DNA of 31,575 nucleotides, from NCBI GenBank assembly GCA_023415335.1, contig JAEZLD010000206.1, positions 1 through 31,575 on the forward strand, given 5' to 3'. The notes under the pieces are model-generated. The model made no database searches. It saw only the letters and a program-made list of their open reading frames with translations, and was not told the origin of the DNA. Position numbers and translations under genes: made by a program. This DNA is from Bacillota bacterium (lineage in GTDB: Bacteria > Bacillota > Clostridia > Clostridiales > Caloramatoraceae). Within the stretch, counting starts at the first letter, position 1, and each line of letters starts with the position of its first letter. Below, one piece after another: positions 16,127 to 23,898 of the stretch.

Positions 16127-17296
16127 ATGGTATATGAAAGGGAAAAACTAAAGAAAGAAATATTTGAGAAGCTAGTAAGCAAGACAGGGCAAATTAAAAG
16201 AAGGGCCCAGGGAGTGCTAAAGCATGACTATCTCGTACCAGGAGGGCCCTATTATCAGCAATGGGATTGGGATGGGTTTTTCATGGGCATGGCGCTCTCA
16301 TCCTGGATACCCTCAGAAGCCGTTTACCTAAGGAACATAACCTTAAACATACTTGAGCTGGCAGAGGATGACGGCTTCTGTCCGGGATGCATAGCGCCTG
16401 AAGGTCTGAAGAAGACGCTAAAGCACATAAAGCCCTTTACAGCCCAGGGAGCATATATAGCCTCTGAAAAGCTTGGAGACTATAGCTGGATAGAATCATA
16501 TTATAAAAAGCTCAAGAGCATAGTGCTCTATAGGCGGAAGCACTACTGGCATGAAGAATATGGACTTGCAAGCTGGTGGGACTCTATGGAATCAGGAGCG
16601 GACAACAACGTAGCTATATTGGGCTATGAGGATAATACTGTTATAGCACCTGATTTAAACACATATATATACCTGGAGTATAAGTCCTTTGCAGCCATAT
16701 CCCTAAAGCTTGGGTATAACAAGGAAGCTGAGGAGTTTATGACAAGGGCAGCGGATATTAAGGAATGCCTGAATAAATATCTTTGGTGCCAGGAGGATAA
16801 GACCTATTATGCTATTGATACCAAAAAGGCTGCATTTATAAGAAGACTTTCCTTTTCAAGCATGGTGCCCCTATGGGCTAAGCTGACACCTGAGGATAAT
16901 GCAAAAGACCTTATAGAAAAAAACATACTGAATCCTGGCAGACTCTGGTCAGACTTTGGAATCAGAAGTCTTTCAAAGGAGGATCCTGATTTTAATCAAA
17001 GAAACATTATATATCCATTCTCAAACTGGCAGGGGCCCGTATGGCCTGTGGCTAATTATCTTCACTGTCATGGACTTAACTGCTATGGCTATAAGGAAGA
17101 GGCTCTCATATGCGCACAGAGAGTTATAGAGCTATGCATAGGGGACATGGAATTAACTGGAGGAATGCACGAGAATTATGATTCGGAGACGGGACAACCT
17201 CTTGCAGCTCCCGACTTTATAAGCTGGAACATTTTACTCATGAATCTTATTGGGGAACTGGAGGATGACAGACACCCCCTTGAAAGGCTTTTATAA
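16127..17296 (+). CDS. MGH1-like (alpha/alpha)6 glycoside hydrolase (GH63/GH37-like clan)
   Basis: About 389 residues forming an (alpha/alpha)6 barrel like bacterial mannosylglycerate hydrolase and trehalase-type enzymes. Key elements are visible: WDWDGFFMG at residues 46-54, ESGADNN with the likely general acid D159, PFSNWQGPVWP, and GGMHENYDSETG with the likely general base E349. These are inverting enzymes in known members. It is cytoplasmic with no signal peptide. The frame is open further upstream (to GTG 15995), but that lies inside the terminator. I take ATG 16127, just before the conserved region; ATG 16052 remains possible. No start has a strong ribosome site, and only a weak promoter (TTGTCC 16058, TAAATT 16080) is seen. 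Substrate is unknown; alpha-mannosides or alpha-glucosides are plausible. Confidence 0.8.
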   Translation: MVYEREKLKKEIFEKLVSKTGQIKRRAQGVLKHDYLVPGGPYYQQWDWDGFFMGMALSSWIPSEAVYLRNITLNILELAEDDGFCPGCIAPEGLKKTLKHIKPFTAQGAYIASEKLGDYSWIESYYKKLKSIVLYRRKHYWHEEYGLASWWDSMESGADNNVAILGYEDNTVIAPDLNTYIYLEYKSFAAISLKLGYNKEAEEFMTRAADIKECLNKYLWCQEDKTYYAIDTKKAAFIRRLSFSSMVPLWAKLTPEDNAKDLIEKNILNPGRLWSDFGIRSLSKEDPDFNQRNIIYPFSNWQGPVWPVANYLHCHGLNCYGYKEEALICAQRVIELCIGDMELTGGMHENYDSETGQPLAAPDFISWNILLMNLIGELEDDRHPLERLL

Positions 17297-17335
17297 AATA
17301 CAAGCATACTAACTATGATTTTTGGAGGTGATTAT

Positions 17336-18193
17336 GTGAAGATACTTATAACCGGCGGCAGTGGGTACCTGGCATCCCGGCTCTTCAGCTATTACAAGGG
17401 CAGGCATGATATAATAAGTTTAAACCATAGGTCACTGGATGTGACAAACAGGGGTAAGGTCCAAGAGGCGGTTGATCAGGTCAGGCCGGATTTAATAATC
17501 CACTGTGCGGCAATATCGGATGTAGAAGCCTGTACTAGAAACCCCGAGATGTCCTGGGATGTTAATGTAAGCAGCGCAGATTATATAGCAGAAGCAAGTG
17601 TAAAGGCTCATTCAAGGCTTGTATTCTGCAGCTCAGACCAGGTATATTTTAAAAGCCATATAAGGACCCCCCATCTTGAGGAGGAGAAGGTCATGCCTCC
17701 CCATGAGTATGGAAGGCAGAAGCTGAGGGCAGAGGAGCTTGTTATGGGGAACAATCCTGATGCAGTATGTCTGAGGCTGAGTATGATGTATGCAATGGAT
17801 TATCAGGGCAAAAATGAGCATTCTAACTTTATCGGCAATATAATCACGGCAATCCGTGAAGGAAGGCCTATGACGTATGCAGTACATGATTTCAGAAGCA
17901 TAACCGATGTATGGGATGTAGTTTACACCATGGAAAAGGCAGCAGAGCTTCCTGGAGGGGTATACAACTTTGGAAGTGAAAATGATTTGTCTACCTACGA
18001 GGTTGTAAAAGCCATTTTGGACTTTTGCAATGCAGGGAATCTGTTGAGTAAGAACGAAGCCTTATTTGCAGATGAGCCCAGGAATCTTGTCATGAATATA
18101 GGAAAAATAAAGGCTCATGGAATAGAGCTGCCAGGTACCATGGATAGGCTTCATAGAAATATTCAGGTAATAAAAGCAGCTGTAATGGCTTAG
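17336..18193 (+). CDS. RmlD-like NAD(P)-dependent sugar reductase/epimerase (extended SDR)
   Basis: A 285-residue short-chain dehydrogenase of the extended, RmlD-like type. The nucleotide loop is TGGSGYLASRL near the N-terminus, the active-site serines are in CSSDQVYF, and the catalytic YxxxK is Y125/K129 in YGRQK. RmlD reduces dTDP-4-keto-rhamnose, but there are no rmlA/B/C genes here, so a different sugar or sugar nucleotide is likely. Start is GTG 17336, 5 bases after the strong GGAGGTGA (17323-17330); an ATG at 17315 is upstream of that site and unlikely. It lies 39 bp after the glycosidase, probably in one transcript. Confidence 0.8.
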   Translation: MKILITGGSGYLASRLFSYYKGRHDIISLNHRSLDVTNRGKVQEAVDQVRPDLIIHCAAISDVEACTRNPEMSWDVNVSSADYIAEASVKAHSRLVFCSSDQVYFKSHIRTPHLEEEKVMPPHEYGRQKLRAEELVMGNNPDAVCLRLSMMYAMDYQGKNEHSNFIGNIITAIREGRPMTYAVHDFRSITDVWDVVYTMEKAAELPGGVYNFGSENDLSTYEVVKAILDFCNAGNLLSKNEALFADEPRNLVMNIGKIKAHGIELPGTMDRLHRNIQVIKAAVMA

Positions 18194-18197
18194 AGAA

Positions 18198-18227
18198 GGC
18201 TGCGCACTAGGCAATCAGTGCGCAGCC
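18198..18227. terminator. Hairpin between convergent RmlD-like and AraC genes
   Basis: A perfect 11-bp GC-rich stem, GGCTGCGCACT (18198-18208) and AGTGCGCAGCC (18217-18227), with an 8-nt loop. The plus strand continues CCTTATATT, a weak T-tract. It sits exactly between two convergent genes and probably serves both. Confidence 0.7.
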
Positions 18228-18247
18228 CCTTATATTATATAGAGATT

Positions 18248-19156
18248 CTAAACAGGCTCTACGAAGCTTTCACTAAGGCTTTTTATGGAGTTTTCATATT
18301 CCTTTGGGGACATTCCTGAAATCATTTTAAACTGCTTAGAAAAGTACTGGGGAGAGCTATATGATAGTATATTGGATATTTCAGAGATGCTCTTTTTTCC
18401 CGTGCGTATGATTTCCTTTGCCCTGTCTATTTTCATTTTATTGAAATAGTCGATGACACCACAGCCTTTTTCCCCATTGAATAGCGTTTCCAATGAGGAA
18501 CGGCTTATAAGGTTGTCACTGCATATCTGCTTTATAGTAAGCTTCTCAAATATATGTGATTCCAGATAGGATAGTATGCTGTCCATAACACAGGTTTTTT
18601 CGGTGACAGCAAAGGTTGAGAGCTTTTCACTTGGATTTACCTGTATACTCTTCATGTCTCTGGCAAGGGTTATAAGCAGCATTTCAAGATATATCTTTAT
18701 AAGCTGTTCTGAACCAAAGGGCGGGTTTTCAGAGCGCTTCACCTGTTCCACTGAAGGAATGTGTATAGGGGTAGAGAAGGCCATTCTTGCCTCTGATAGG
18801 ATATTAGATAATATCCTCTTCTGCTCGGAGCTTATAGTAAAAATTTTATTCTCAAAAAGCTTTATGTCTGGGGATGAGGATTCAAAGGATATGACCACCA
18901 GGTTTGGTGCAGTATCCCCTTTAGAGCGCAGGGCATGGAATTCCATAGGCTTATGAAATATCATATCTCCTTTCCTTAGCATATACTTGTTGTCCCCTGC
19001 GGTAACCTGTATTTCACCCTTATCTACGCAGAGAAATTCCCAAAAATCATGAGACTCCCCTTTAAAGTAAAAATGCTTCATGTATTCAAAGTAATGTATG
19101 GTAATTATTTTATTGATTCTGATATTTTCCTTAAGCTTAGTACTAATATATGACAT
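18248..19156 (-). CDS. AraC-family transcriptional regulator with cupin sensor domain
   Basis: A 302-residue regulator. The N-terminal cupin-type domain (about residues 15-95, including GESHDFWEFLCVDKGEIQV) should bind a sugar. The C-terminal ~100 residues hold two helix-turn-helix motifs, the second being SISEISNILSYSSPQYFSKQFK, followed by GMSPKEY, the AraC signature. Start is ATG 19156, 5 bases after GGGGGT; a TTG at 19168 is in frame but sits before that ribosome site. It is transcribed divergently from gfo2. The tandem 21-bp half-sites before gfo2 and before the transporter fit this protein better than the GntR or TetR proteins of the window, so it is the likely activator of both. One half-site (19202-19218) lies by its own promoter, hinting at autoregulation. 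Confidence 0.92.
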   Translation of the reverse strand: MSYISTKLKENIRINKIITIHYFEYMKHFYFKGESHDFWEFLCVDKGEIQVTAGDNKYMLRKGDMIFHKPMEFHALRSKGDTAPNLVVISFESSSPDIKLFENKIFTISSEQKRILSNILSEARMAFSTPIHIPSVEQVKRSENPPFGSEQLIKIYLEMLLITLARDMKSIQVNPSEKLSTFAVTEKTCVMDSILSYLESHIFEKLTIKQICSDNLISRSSLETLFNGEKGCGVIDYFNKMKIDRAKEIIRTGKKSISEISNILSYSSPQYFSKQFKMISGMSPKEYENSIKSLSESFVEPV

Positions 19157-19190
19157 ATTTACCCCCAATATAAAATCTGTAATTTATTCA

Positions 19191-19219
19191 ATTATATCAC
19201 AATGTACAATTGTATAAGC
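19191..19219 (-). promoter_or_regulatory. Probable promoter of the AraC regulator gene
   Basis: On the minus strand a perfect TATAAT (19196-19191) lies 35 bp before the start. The -35 position (around 19219-19214) has no consensus and is covered by an AraC-type half-site, so binding there should affect expression of the regulator itself. Confidence 0.4.
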
Positions 19220-19267
19220 TGACAGTAGGATATTGAATTAAAAAATTACGGTAAAGCTTTGTAAAAT
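19202..19267 (+). promoter_or_regulatory. AraC-type promoter block, copy P1 upstream of gfo2
   Basis: Half-site ATGTACAATTGTATAAG (19202-19218) matches the transporter half-site at 14/17. A degenerate second copy at 19223-19238 matches about 10/16, again 21 bp on. TAAAAT (19262-19267) takes the place of the -10. The sequence TCATTAACTGTAGTAT at 19271-19286 equals that after the transporter promoter (9819-9834) in all but one base, at exactly the same distance from half-site 1. It is therefore a real copy of the same block, perhaps weaker. Confidence 0.55.
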
Positions 19268-19383
19268 TGTTCATTAACTGTAGTATATATAGGTTCCTAT
19301 GATAAGATGACCCTTCTTAAGAATGGGACTTTGTGCTTAAAGCTATCCTTATGGCCATAGCCTAAGCAAAACAAAACACACAA
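19268..19383 (+). other. Spacer between promoter copies P1 and P2
   Basis: No gene. A small imperfect hairpin, CCCTTC-TTAA-GAATGGG (19311-19327), is followed by ACTTTG. It could weakly stop or pause RNA from P1 before P2, but the T-run is too short to call a terminator. Otherwise nothing recognisable. Confidence 0.3.
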
Positions 19384-19447
19384 TCGGACGATTGTATAAG
19401 TTTATTGTACGATTCAGTACAACAAATTCTTATGTGAAAGGTATAAT
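19384..19447 (+). promoter_or_regulatory. AraC-type activator site plus promoter P2 of the gfo2 operon
   Basis: Half-sites TCGGACGATTGTATAAG (19384-19400) and TTGTACGATTCAGTACAA (19405-19422) start 21 bp apart. TATAAT follows at 19442-19447, 37 bp after the start of half-site 2 (38 bp in the transporter promoter). There is no consensus -35. Half-site 1 lies in a perfect inverted repeat, ACAATCG-GA-CGATTGT, with the first A at 19380. This is the copy nearest to gfo2 and the best formed. Confidence 0.72.
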
Positions 19448-19559
19448 TAAATTATTAAAAGAGCCTGTTGAGAAAAATATTACATTGAATGTGCAATATT
19501 ATAACACAGACTGAGCTTACAGAACTAATAAAATATAAATACAAAGGAGAGGACTTTTT

Positions 19560-20849
19560 ATGAGCAAAATGTTAACAGTAGCCATAGTCGGACTTGGGAG
19601 CAGAGGCGGTGATACCTATGCAGCATGCCAGAAGCTTTTCCCAGATAAAATGAAGATAGCAGCAATAGCTGATTTAATCCCTGAGAAGGTTGATTCTATA
19701 GCAAGGGAATACAATGTACCAAGGGAAATGTGCTTTGACAGTGCAGAAAGCCTTCTTAAAGAGGACAAGCTGGCTGACATAATGTTTATATGTACTCAGG
19801 ACAGGCAGCATGTAGGCCATGCAATTCCCGCACTGAGGAAGGGATACGACCTGCTTCTTGAAAAGCCCATTTCACCAGAGCTTGACGAATGCAGGGAAAT
19901 TCTTATGTTAGCAGAAGAATTGGGCAGGAAGGTAGTAGTATGTCATGTACTCAGGTATACCCCTTATTACACTAAGCTTAAGGAGGTTATAGCCTCAGGC
20001 AGGATAGGTGATGTGGTGTCCGTAATGGGTATTGAAAATGTGGGCTATTATCATTGTGCACACAGCTTTGTAAGAGGAAACTGGAGAAGGTCAGATGAAA
20101 CGAGCCCCATGATACTTCAGAAGTGCTGCCATGATTTTGATATGCTTCTTTATCTGACAGGAAAGACCTGCAGCAAGGTAACCTCATTTGGAAGCACCTA
20201 TCTGTTCAAGGAGGAGAATGCTCCCGAAGGTTCAACAGCCAGATGCCTTGATGGCTGCAAAGCAAAGGATAGCTGCCCGTTTGACTGTGAAAAGATATAT
20301 ATAACAAATGAAAAGACAGGGGTGCGCAGCGGACATACTGGATGGCCAAATAACATTTTATCAATTCATCCAACAGAGGAGTCCATTAGGAAGGCTCTTA
20401 AGGAAGGACCTTATGGAAGGTGTGTATATCATTGTGATAACAATGTAGTTGATCACCAGGTAGTAAACCTTGAGATGACGGACAGAAGCACAATCAGCTT
20501 CACTATGTGCGGATTTACTGGAAGTATGGCAAGATATGCTAAATTTATGGGAACCAAGGGTGAGATAATCGCTGATATGGGTGAAAACATCATAGATGTA
20601 TGGGAGTTTGACAAGGAACATGAAATTATTGACGTAGCGAAGCTTGCAACTGATTTTGCAGGACATGCTGGCGGAGACAGCAGACTGGTTGAAAGCTTCC
20701 TTGACCTGGTATCAGGAGAAGCTGACATATCATCACGTATAACCTCACTAGGTGCGTCCATGGAAAGCCACTACATTGCACTGGCAGCAGAGAAATCAAG
20801 GGTTGAAGGCGGGCGTATGATTCCCATGGAGGAAATGAGAAACGCATAA
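19560..20849 (+). CDS. Gfo/Idh/MocA-family oxidoreductase (gfo2), paralogue of gfo1
   Basis: 429 residues, alignable with gfo1 along the whole length. Motifs are VGLGSRG at the nucleotide loop, LLEKPISPE, HVLRYTPYYTKLKEVI, RGNWRRSDETSPMI and CCHDFD. The cysteine clusters are conserved and one richer: C229, C233, C239 and C243 in CLDGC...CPFDC, plus C288/C292 in CVYHC. This conservation between paralogues supports a real metal or Fe-S site. The reaction is an NAD(P)-linked oxidation or reduction on a sugar, or a redox-assisted glycoside cleavage; not decidable here. AAAGGAGAGG precedes ATG 19560. It leads the operon with the nucleotidyltransferase, kinase and GalE genes, under two AraC-type promoters. 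Confidence 0.9.
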   Translation: MSKMLTVAIVGLGSRGGDTYAACQKLFPDKMKIAAIADLIPEKVDSIAREYNVPREMCFDSAESLLKEDKLADIMFICTQDRQHVGHAIPALRKGYDLLLEKPISPELDECREILMLAEELGRKVVVCHVLRYTPYYTKLKEVIASGRIGDVVSVMGIENVGYYHCAHSFVRGNWRRSDETSPMILQKCCHDFDMLLYLTGKTCSKVTSFGSTYLFKEENAPEGSTARCLDGCKAKDSCPFDCEKIYITNEKTGVRSGHTGWPNNILSIHPTEESIRKALKEGPYGRCVYHCDNNVVDHQVVNLEMTDRSTISFTMCGFTGSMARYAKFMGTKGEIIADMGENIIDVWEFDKEHEIIDVAKLATDFAGHAGGDSRLVESFLDLVSGEADISSRITSLGASMESHYIALAAEKSRVEGGRMIPMEEMRNA

Positions 20850-20889
20850 TTGTAAGGCAGCAGTACTGAAAACAGAGGGGGAGATTATT

Positions 20890-21798
20890 ATGCAGCAGCC
20901 AACGCTTGTTATAATGGCTGCCGGAATGGGCAGCAGGTTCGGAGGCTTAAAGCAGGTCACACCTGTGGATGAGCAAGGACATTTTATAATAGATTTTTCT
21001 CTTTATGATGCATGGAAGGCAGGATTCAGAAGGGCCGTATTTATAATAAAAGAAGAGATGCATCAGGATTTTAAGGAGAAAATAGGAAAACGTATGGAGG
21101 GACACCTCCAGGTAGAATATGTATACCAGAGACTTGAAAACATTCCCAAAGGATACAGCGTTCCAGAGGGCAGGGTAAAACCATGGGGTACAGCCCATGC
21201 TGTAGCCTGTGCCGCAGATGTGATAGATGGACCTTTCGCAGTAATTAATTCTGATGATTTCTACGGACAGGAGGCATTTAAGGCAATATATAATTTCTTA
21301 AGGGAGGATAGGCCATCCAATGAGCACGCCATGGTAGGCTACCTTCTGAGAAATACTGTTACAGAGCATGGCTATGTATCAAGAGGAATATGTCAGTCGG
21401 AAAAGGGGCTTCTTACGAAGGTTATAGAATGTACCCATATAGAAAAAAGAGGAGAGGATGCAGTATTCACTGAGAATGGGGAAAGCTATACCCATATACC
21501 TGGGGACACCATCGTATCCATGAATTTGTGGGGCTTTGGAAAGAGTATGCTGCATGAGGTAATGGAAGGCTTCCCTGCATTTTTGGATAAGAATCTTAAA
21601 TCTGATCCTCTCAAATGCGAGTACTTCCTTCCATCGGTAGTAAATGATATAATAAAAAAGGAAACAGGAAACATAAGGCTGCTCAGCACCAATGAAGCCT
21701 GGTATGGTGTTACATATATGGAGGATCTTATGTCTGTACGGGATGCGGTTGCAGCTAAGAAAAGGGCAGGCATATATCCCGAAGGGTTATGGAGGTAG
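20890..21798 (+). CDS. Sugar-1-phosphate nucleotidyltransferase
   Basis: 302 residues. The N-terminal signature MAAGMGSRFGGLKQ (residues 9-22) is the nucleotide-binding loop of sugar-nucleotide pyrophosphorylases. The base-contact motif KPWGTAHA (97-104) and the metal-binding NSDDFYG (120-126) follow. It would convert a sugar 1-phosphate and an NTP into an NDP-sugar. The next gene is a hexosamine-1-kinase-like protein and then GalE, so the natural partner is the sugar (or N-acetylhexosamine) 1-phosphate made by that kinase, with UTP as the likely nucleotide. Which hexose is inference. ATG 20890 follows GGGGGAG. Confidence 0.85.
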   Translation: MQQPTLVIMAAGMGSRFGGLKQVTPVDEQGHFIIDFSLYDAWKAGFRRAVFIIKEEMHQDFKEKIGKRMEGHLQVEYVYQRLENIPKGYSVPEGRVKPWGTAHAVACAADVIDGPFAVINSDDFYGQEAFKAIYNFLREDRPSNEHAMVGYLLRNTVTEHGYVSRGICQSEKGLLTKVIECTHIEKRGEDAVFTENGESYTHIPGDTIVSMNLWGFGKSMLHEVMEGFPAFLDKNLKSDPLKCEYFLPSVVNDIIKKETGNIRLLSTNEAWYGVTYMEDLMSVRDAVAAKKRAGIYPEGLWR

Positions 21799-21804
21799 TA
21801 GCAC

Positions 21805-22869
21805 TTGGAAAAGGCAGTATTTAGATTCAAGCTTGAGGGAAGTCCTGTATATTGTGAGAGATATGGCTGTGGACATATAAACGAAACATACCTGGTTAAA
21901 ACTGATAAAAACAAAAGATACATTCTTCAAAGAATTAATACACATGTGTTTCCTGATGTAGAGGCTCTTATGGAAAACGTGGCCTCCGTTACTAAGTTTA
22001 TTGGTGCAAGGGTAAGGAGTCCAAGAGGAGCTATGAGACTTGTGGAAACATCAGACTCTAAAAGTTTTTTTAGAGATAGTGAAGATAATTGCTGGAGGGT
22101 GTATAATTTCATTGAAGAGGGAATTTGTCTTCAGAAGGCTGAAACCAGCCTGGACTTTTATGAAAGTGCTATTGCCTTTGGAGGGTTTATGGAGCAGATG
22201 AGCACCTTTCCTGCAGAGACACTTAATGAAACCATAAAGGATTTTCATAATACCATAGACAGGTACAGAAGGTTTAAGGAAATACTGCATAGGGATCCTA
22301 TGGGAAGGGCTAAGGAAGTGGAAAGGGAAACAGAAGCCATACTCTCAAGGGAGGAGGAAGCCGGAAGGCTGCATAGAATGCGCATCAGGGGAGAGCTCCC
22401 ATTAAGGGTTACCCATAACGATACAAAGCTGAACAATGTTATGCTGGATAAAGCAACCCGGAAGGCATTATGTGTAATAGACCTGGATACGGTTATGCCG
22501 GGACTGTCGCTGTATGACTACGGCGATTCAATAAGGTTCGGTGCTGCAAGTGCCTGTGAGGATGAAAGGGATTTATCCAGAATGAGAATAGATCTTGAAA
22601 TGTTCAGGGTATATACAGCAGGCTATGTTAAAGCATGCCCAAGTCTTACTAAAATGGAGAGGGAAATGCTGCCCTTAGGAGCTAAAACCATGACACTTGA
22701 GTGTGGCATACGGTTCCTTACGGATTATCTGGATGGGGACCATTACTTTGCAGTACATAGAGATAAACATAATCTGGACAGGGCCCGTACCCAGCTGAGG
22801 CTGGTGGAGGATATGGAGACAAAATGGGACGAGATGAATAGAATCATAAGAGAGGAGATACCCACATGA
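21805..22869 (+). CDS. N-acetylhexosamine 1-kinase-like phosphotransferase (APH fold)
   Basis: 354 residues of the aminoglycoside-phosphotransferase fold in the NahK-like group. The catalytic loop is THNDTKLNN with D206 and N211, and the metal-binding IDLD has D226/D228. An N-terminal GHINETYLV strand-loop matches the group's ATP-binding region. NahK phosphorylates GlcNAc and GalNAc at C1, and the neighbouring nucleotidyltransferase and GalE fit that role well. Start is TTG 21805, 6 bases after GGAGGTAG, with no better ATG; the ribosome site overlaps the end of the upstream gene. An antibiotic-resistance role is unlikely. Confidence 0.82.
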   Translation: MEKAVFRFKLEGSPVYCERYGCGHINETYLVKTDKNKRYILQRINTHVFPDVEALMENVASVTKFIGARVRSPRGAMRLVETSDSKSFFRDSEDNCWRVYNFIEEGICLQKAETSLDFYESAIAFGGFMEQMSTFPAETLNETIKDFHNTIDRYRRFKEILHRDPMGRAKEVERETEAILSREEEAGRLHRMRIRGELPLRVTHNDTKLNNVMLDKATRKALCVIDLDTVMPGLSLYDYGDSIRFGAASACEDERDLSRMRIDLEMFRVYTAGYVKACPSLTKMEREMLPLGAKTMTLECGIRFLTDYLDGDHYFAVHRDKHNLDRARTQLRLVEDMETKWDEMNRIIREEIPT

Positions 22870-23882
22870 ATGTATTAGTAACAGGAGGAGCCGGATTTAT
22901 AGGAAGCCATACCTGTGTAGAGCTTTTAAACAAGGGAATGGATGTGGTTGTTATAGACAACCTTTCTAACAGCAACGCTGAGGCATTGAAGAGGGTAGAG
23001 GCAATAACGGGAAAGAAGGTCAGCTTTTATGAAGGCGATGTAAGAGATAGAGCTAAGCTGGAGGAGATATTTGCAAGCAACCACATTGACTGTGTAATTC
23101 ACTTTGCAGGGCTAAAGGCGGTTGGGGAATCAGTGGCTAAGCCCCTGGAGTACTATACTAATAATTTAGATTGCACAATGGTACTCTGCGATGAAATGAG
23201 AAAGCATGGGGTGAAGAAGATTGTTTTCTCCTCATCGGCCACAGTTTATTCTGGAGATAATGAGATGCCCCTTAGAGAAACATCAAAAACAGGAAACTGT
23301 ACGAATCCGTACGGATGGACAAAATATATGGGGGAGCAGATACTCAGGGACATGGCAGAAGCTGACCCGGATTGGTCTGTAGCGCTTCTAAGATACTTTA
23401 ATCCTATCGGTGCGCACGAAAGCAGCATGATAGGAGAGGACCCAAGGGGTATACCTAATAACCTGATGCCATATATATCCCAGACAGCTATAGGGCGCAG
23501 GGAATATCTTTCAGTATATGGAAACGATTACGACACCCCTGATGGAACTGGAGTAAGGGATTATATACATGTTGTTGACCTGGCAAAGGGACATGTGGCA
23601 GCCATAAGCTATTTGGAGCAGCATAAGGGCTGTGAGGTGTTCAACCTGGGAACGGGCAAGGGCTGCAGTGTCCTTGACATGGTAAAGGCTTTTGAAGAGG
23701 TTAATGGGGTTAAGATACCCTACAAGATAACCGGAAGGCGCCCGGGAGATTTGGCAACCTGCTATTCGGACCCGGAAAAGAGCAACAAGATACTGGGCTG
23801 GAGGGCTGAAAAGACCCTTGAGGATATGTGCCGTGACAGCTGGAGATGGCAGAGTCAGAATCCGGAGGGCTACGGAAAATAG
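22866..23882 (+). CDS. galE: UDP-glucose 4-epimerase
   Basis: 338 residues, the usual length of GalE. It interconverts UDP-galactose and UDP-glucose (and often the N-acetyl forms) using tightly bound NAD. The nucleotide loop is VTGGAGFIGSHTCVELL. The catalytic residues fall at the same numbers as in the E. coli enzyme: S124, and Y149/K153 in PYGWTK. It starts at ATG 22866, overlapping the kinase stop by ATGA, so translation is coupled, and it is the last gene before a strong terminator. It links the kinase and nucleotidyltransferase products to central UDP-glucose or UDP-GlcNAc. Confidence 0.95.
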   Translation: MNVLVTGGAGFIGSHTCVELLNKGMDVVVIDNLSNSNAEALKRVEAITGKKVSFYEGDVRDRAKLEEIFASNHIDCVIHFAGLKAVGESVAKPLEYYTNNLDCTMVLCDEMRKHGVKKIVFSSSATVYSGDNEMPLRETSKTGNCTNPYGWTKYMGEQILRDMAEADPDWSVALLRYFNPIGAHESSMIGEDPRGIPNNLMPYISQTAIGRREYLSVYGNDYDTPDGTGVRDYIHVVDLAKGHVAAISYLEQHKGCEVFNLGTGKGCSVLDMVKAFEEVNGVKIPYKITGRRPGDLATCYSDPEKSNKILGWRAEKTLEDMCRDSWRWQSQNPEGYGK

Positions 23883-23898
23883 TACACAGGGCACCAAT

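Noticed and set aside
19380..19395. The perfect inverted repeat ACAATCG-GA-CGATTGT as a dimeric repressor operator on its own.
   Set aside because: The other two copies break the symmetry, while the 21-bp direct-repeat layout is kept in all three. The direct-repeat, AraC-type reading explains more of the data.
21805..22869. Aminoglycoside resistance phosphotransferase.
   Set aside because: Only the fold is shared. Its position between a nucleotidyltransferase and galE, and its NahK-like N-terminus, point to sugar phosphorylation.
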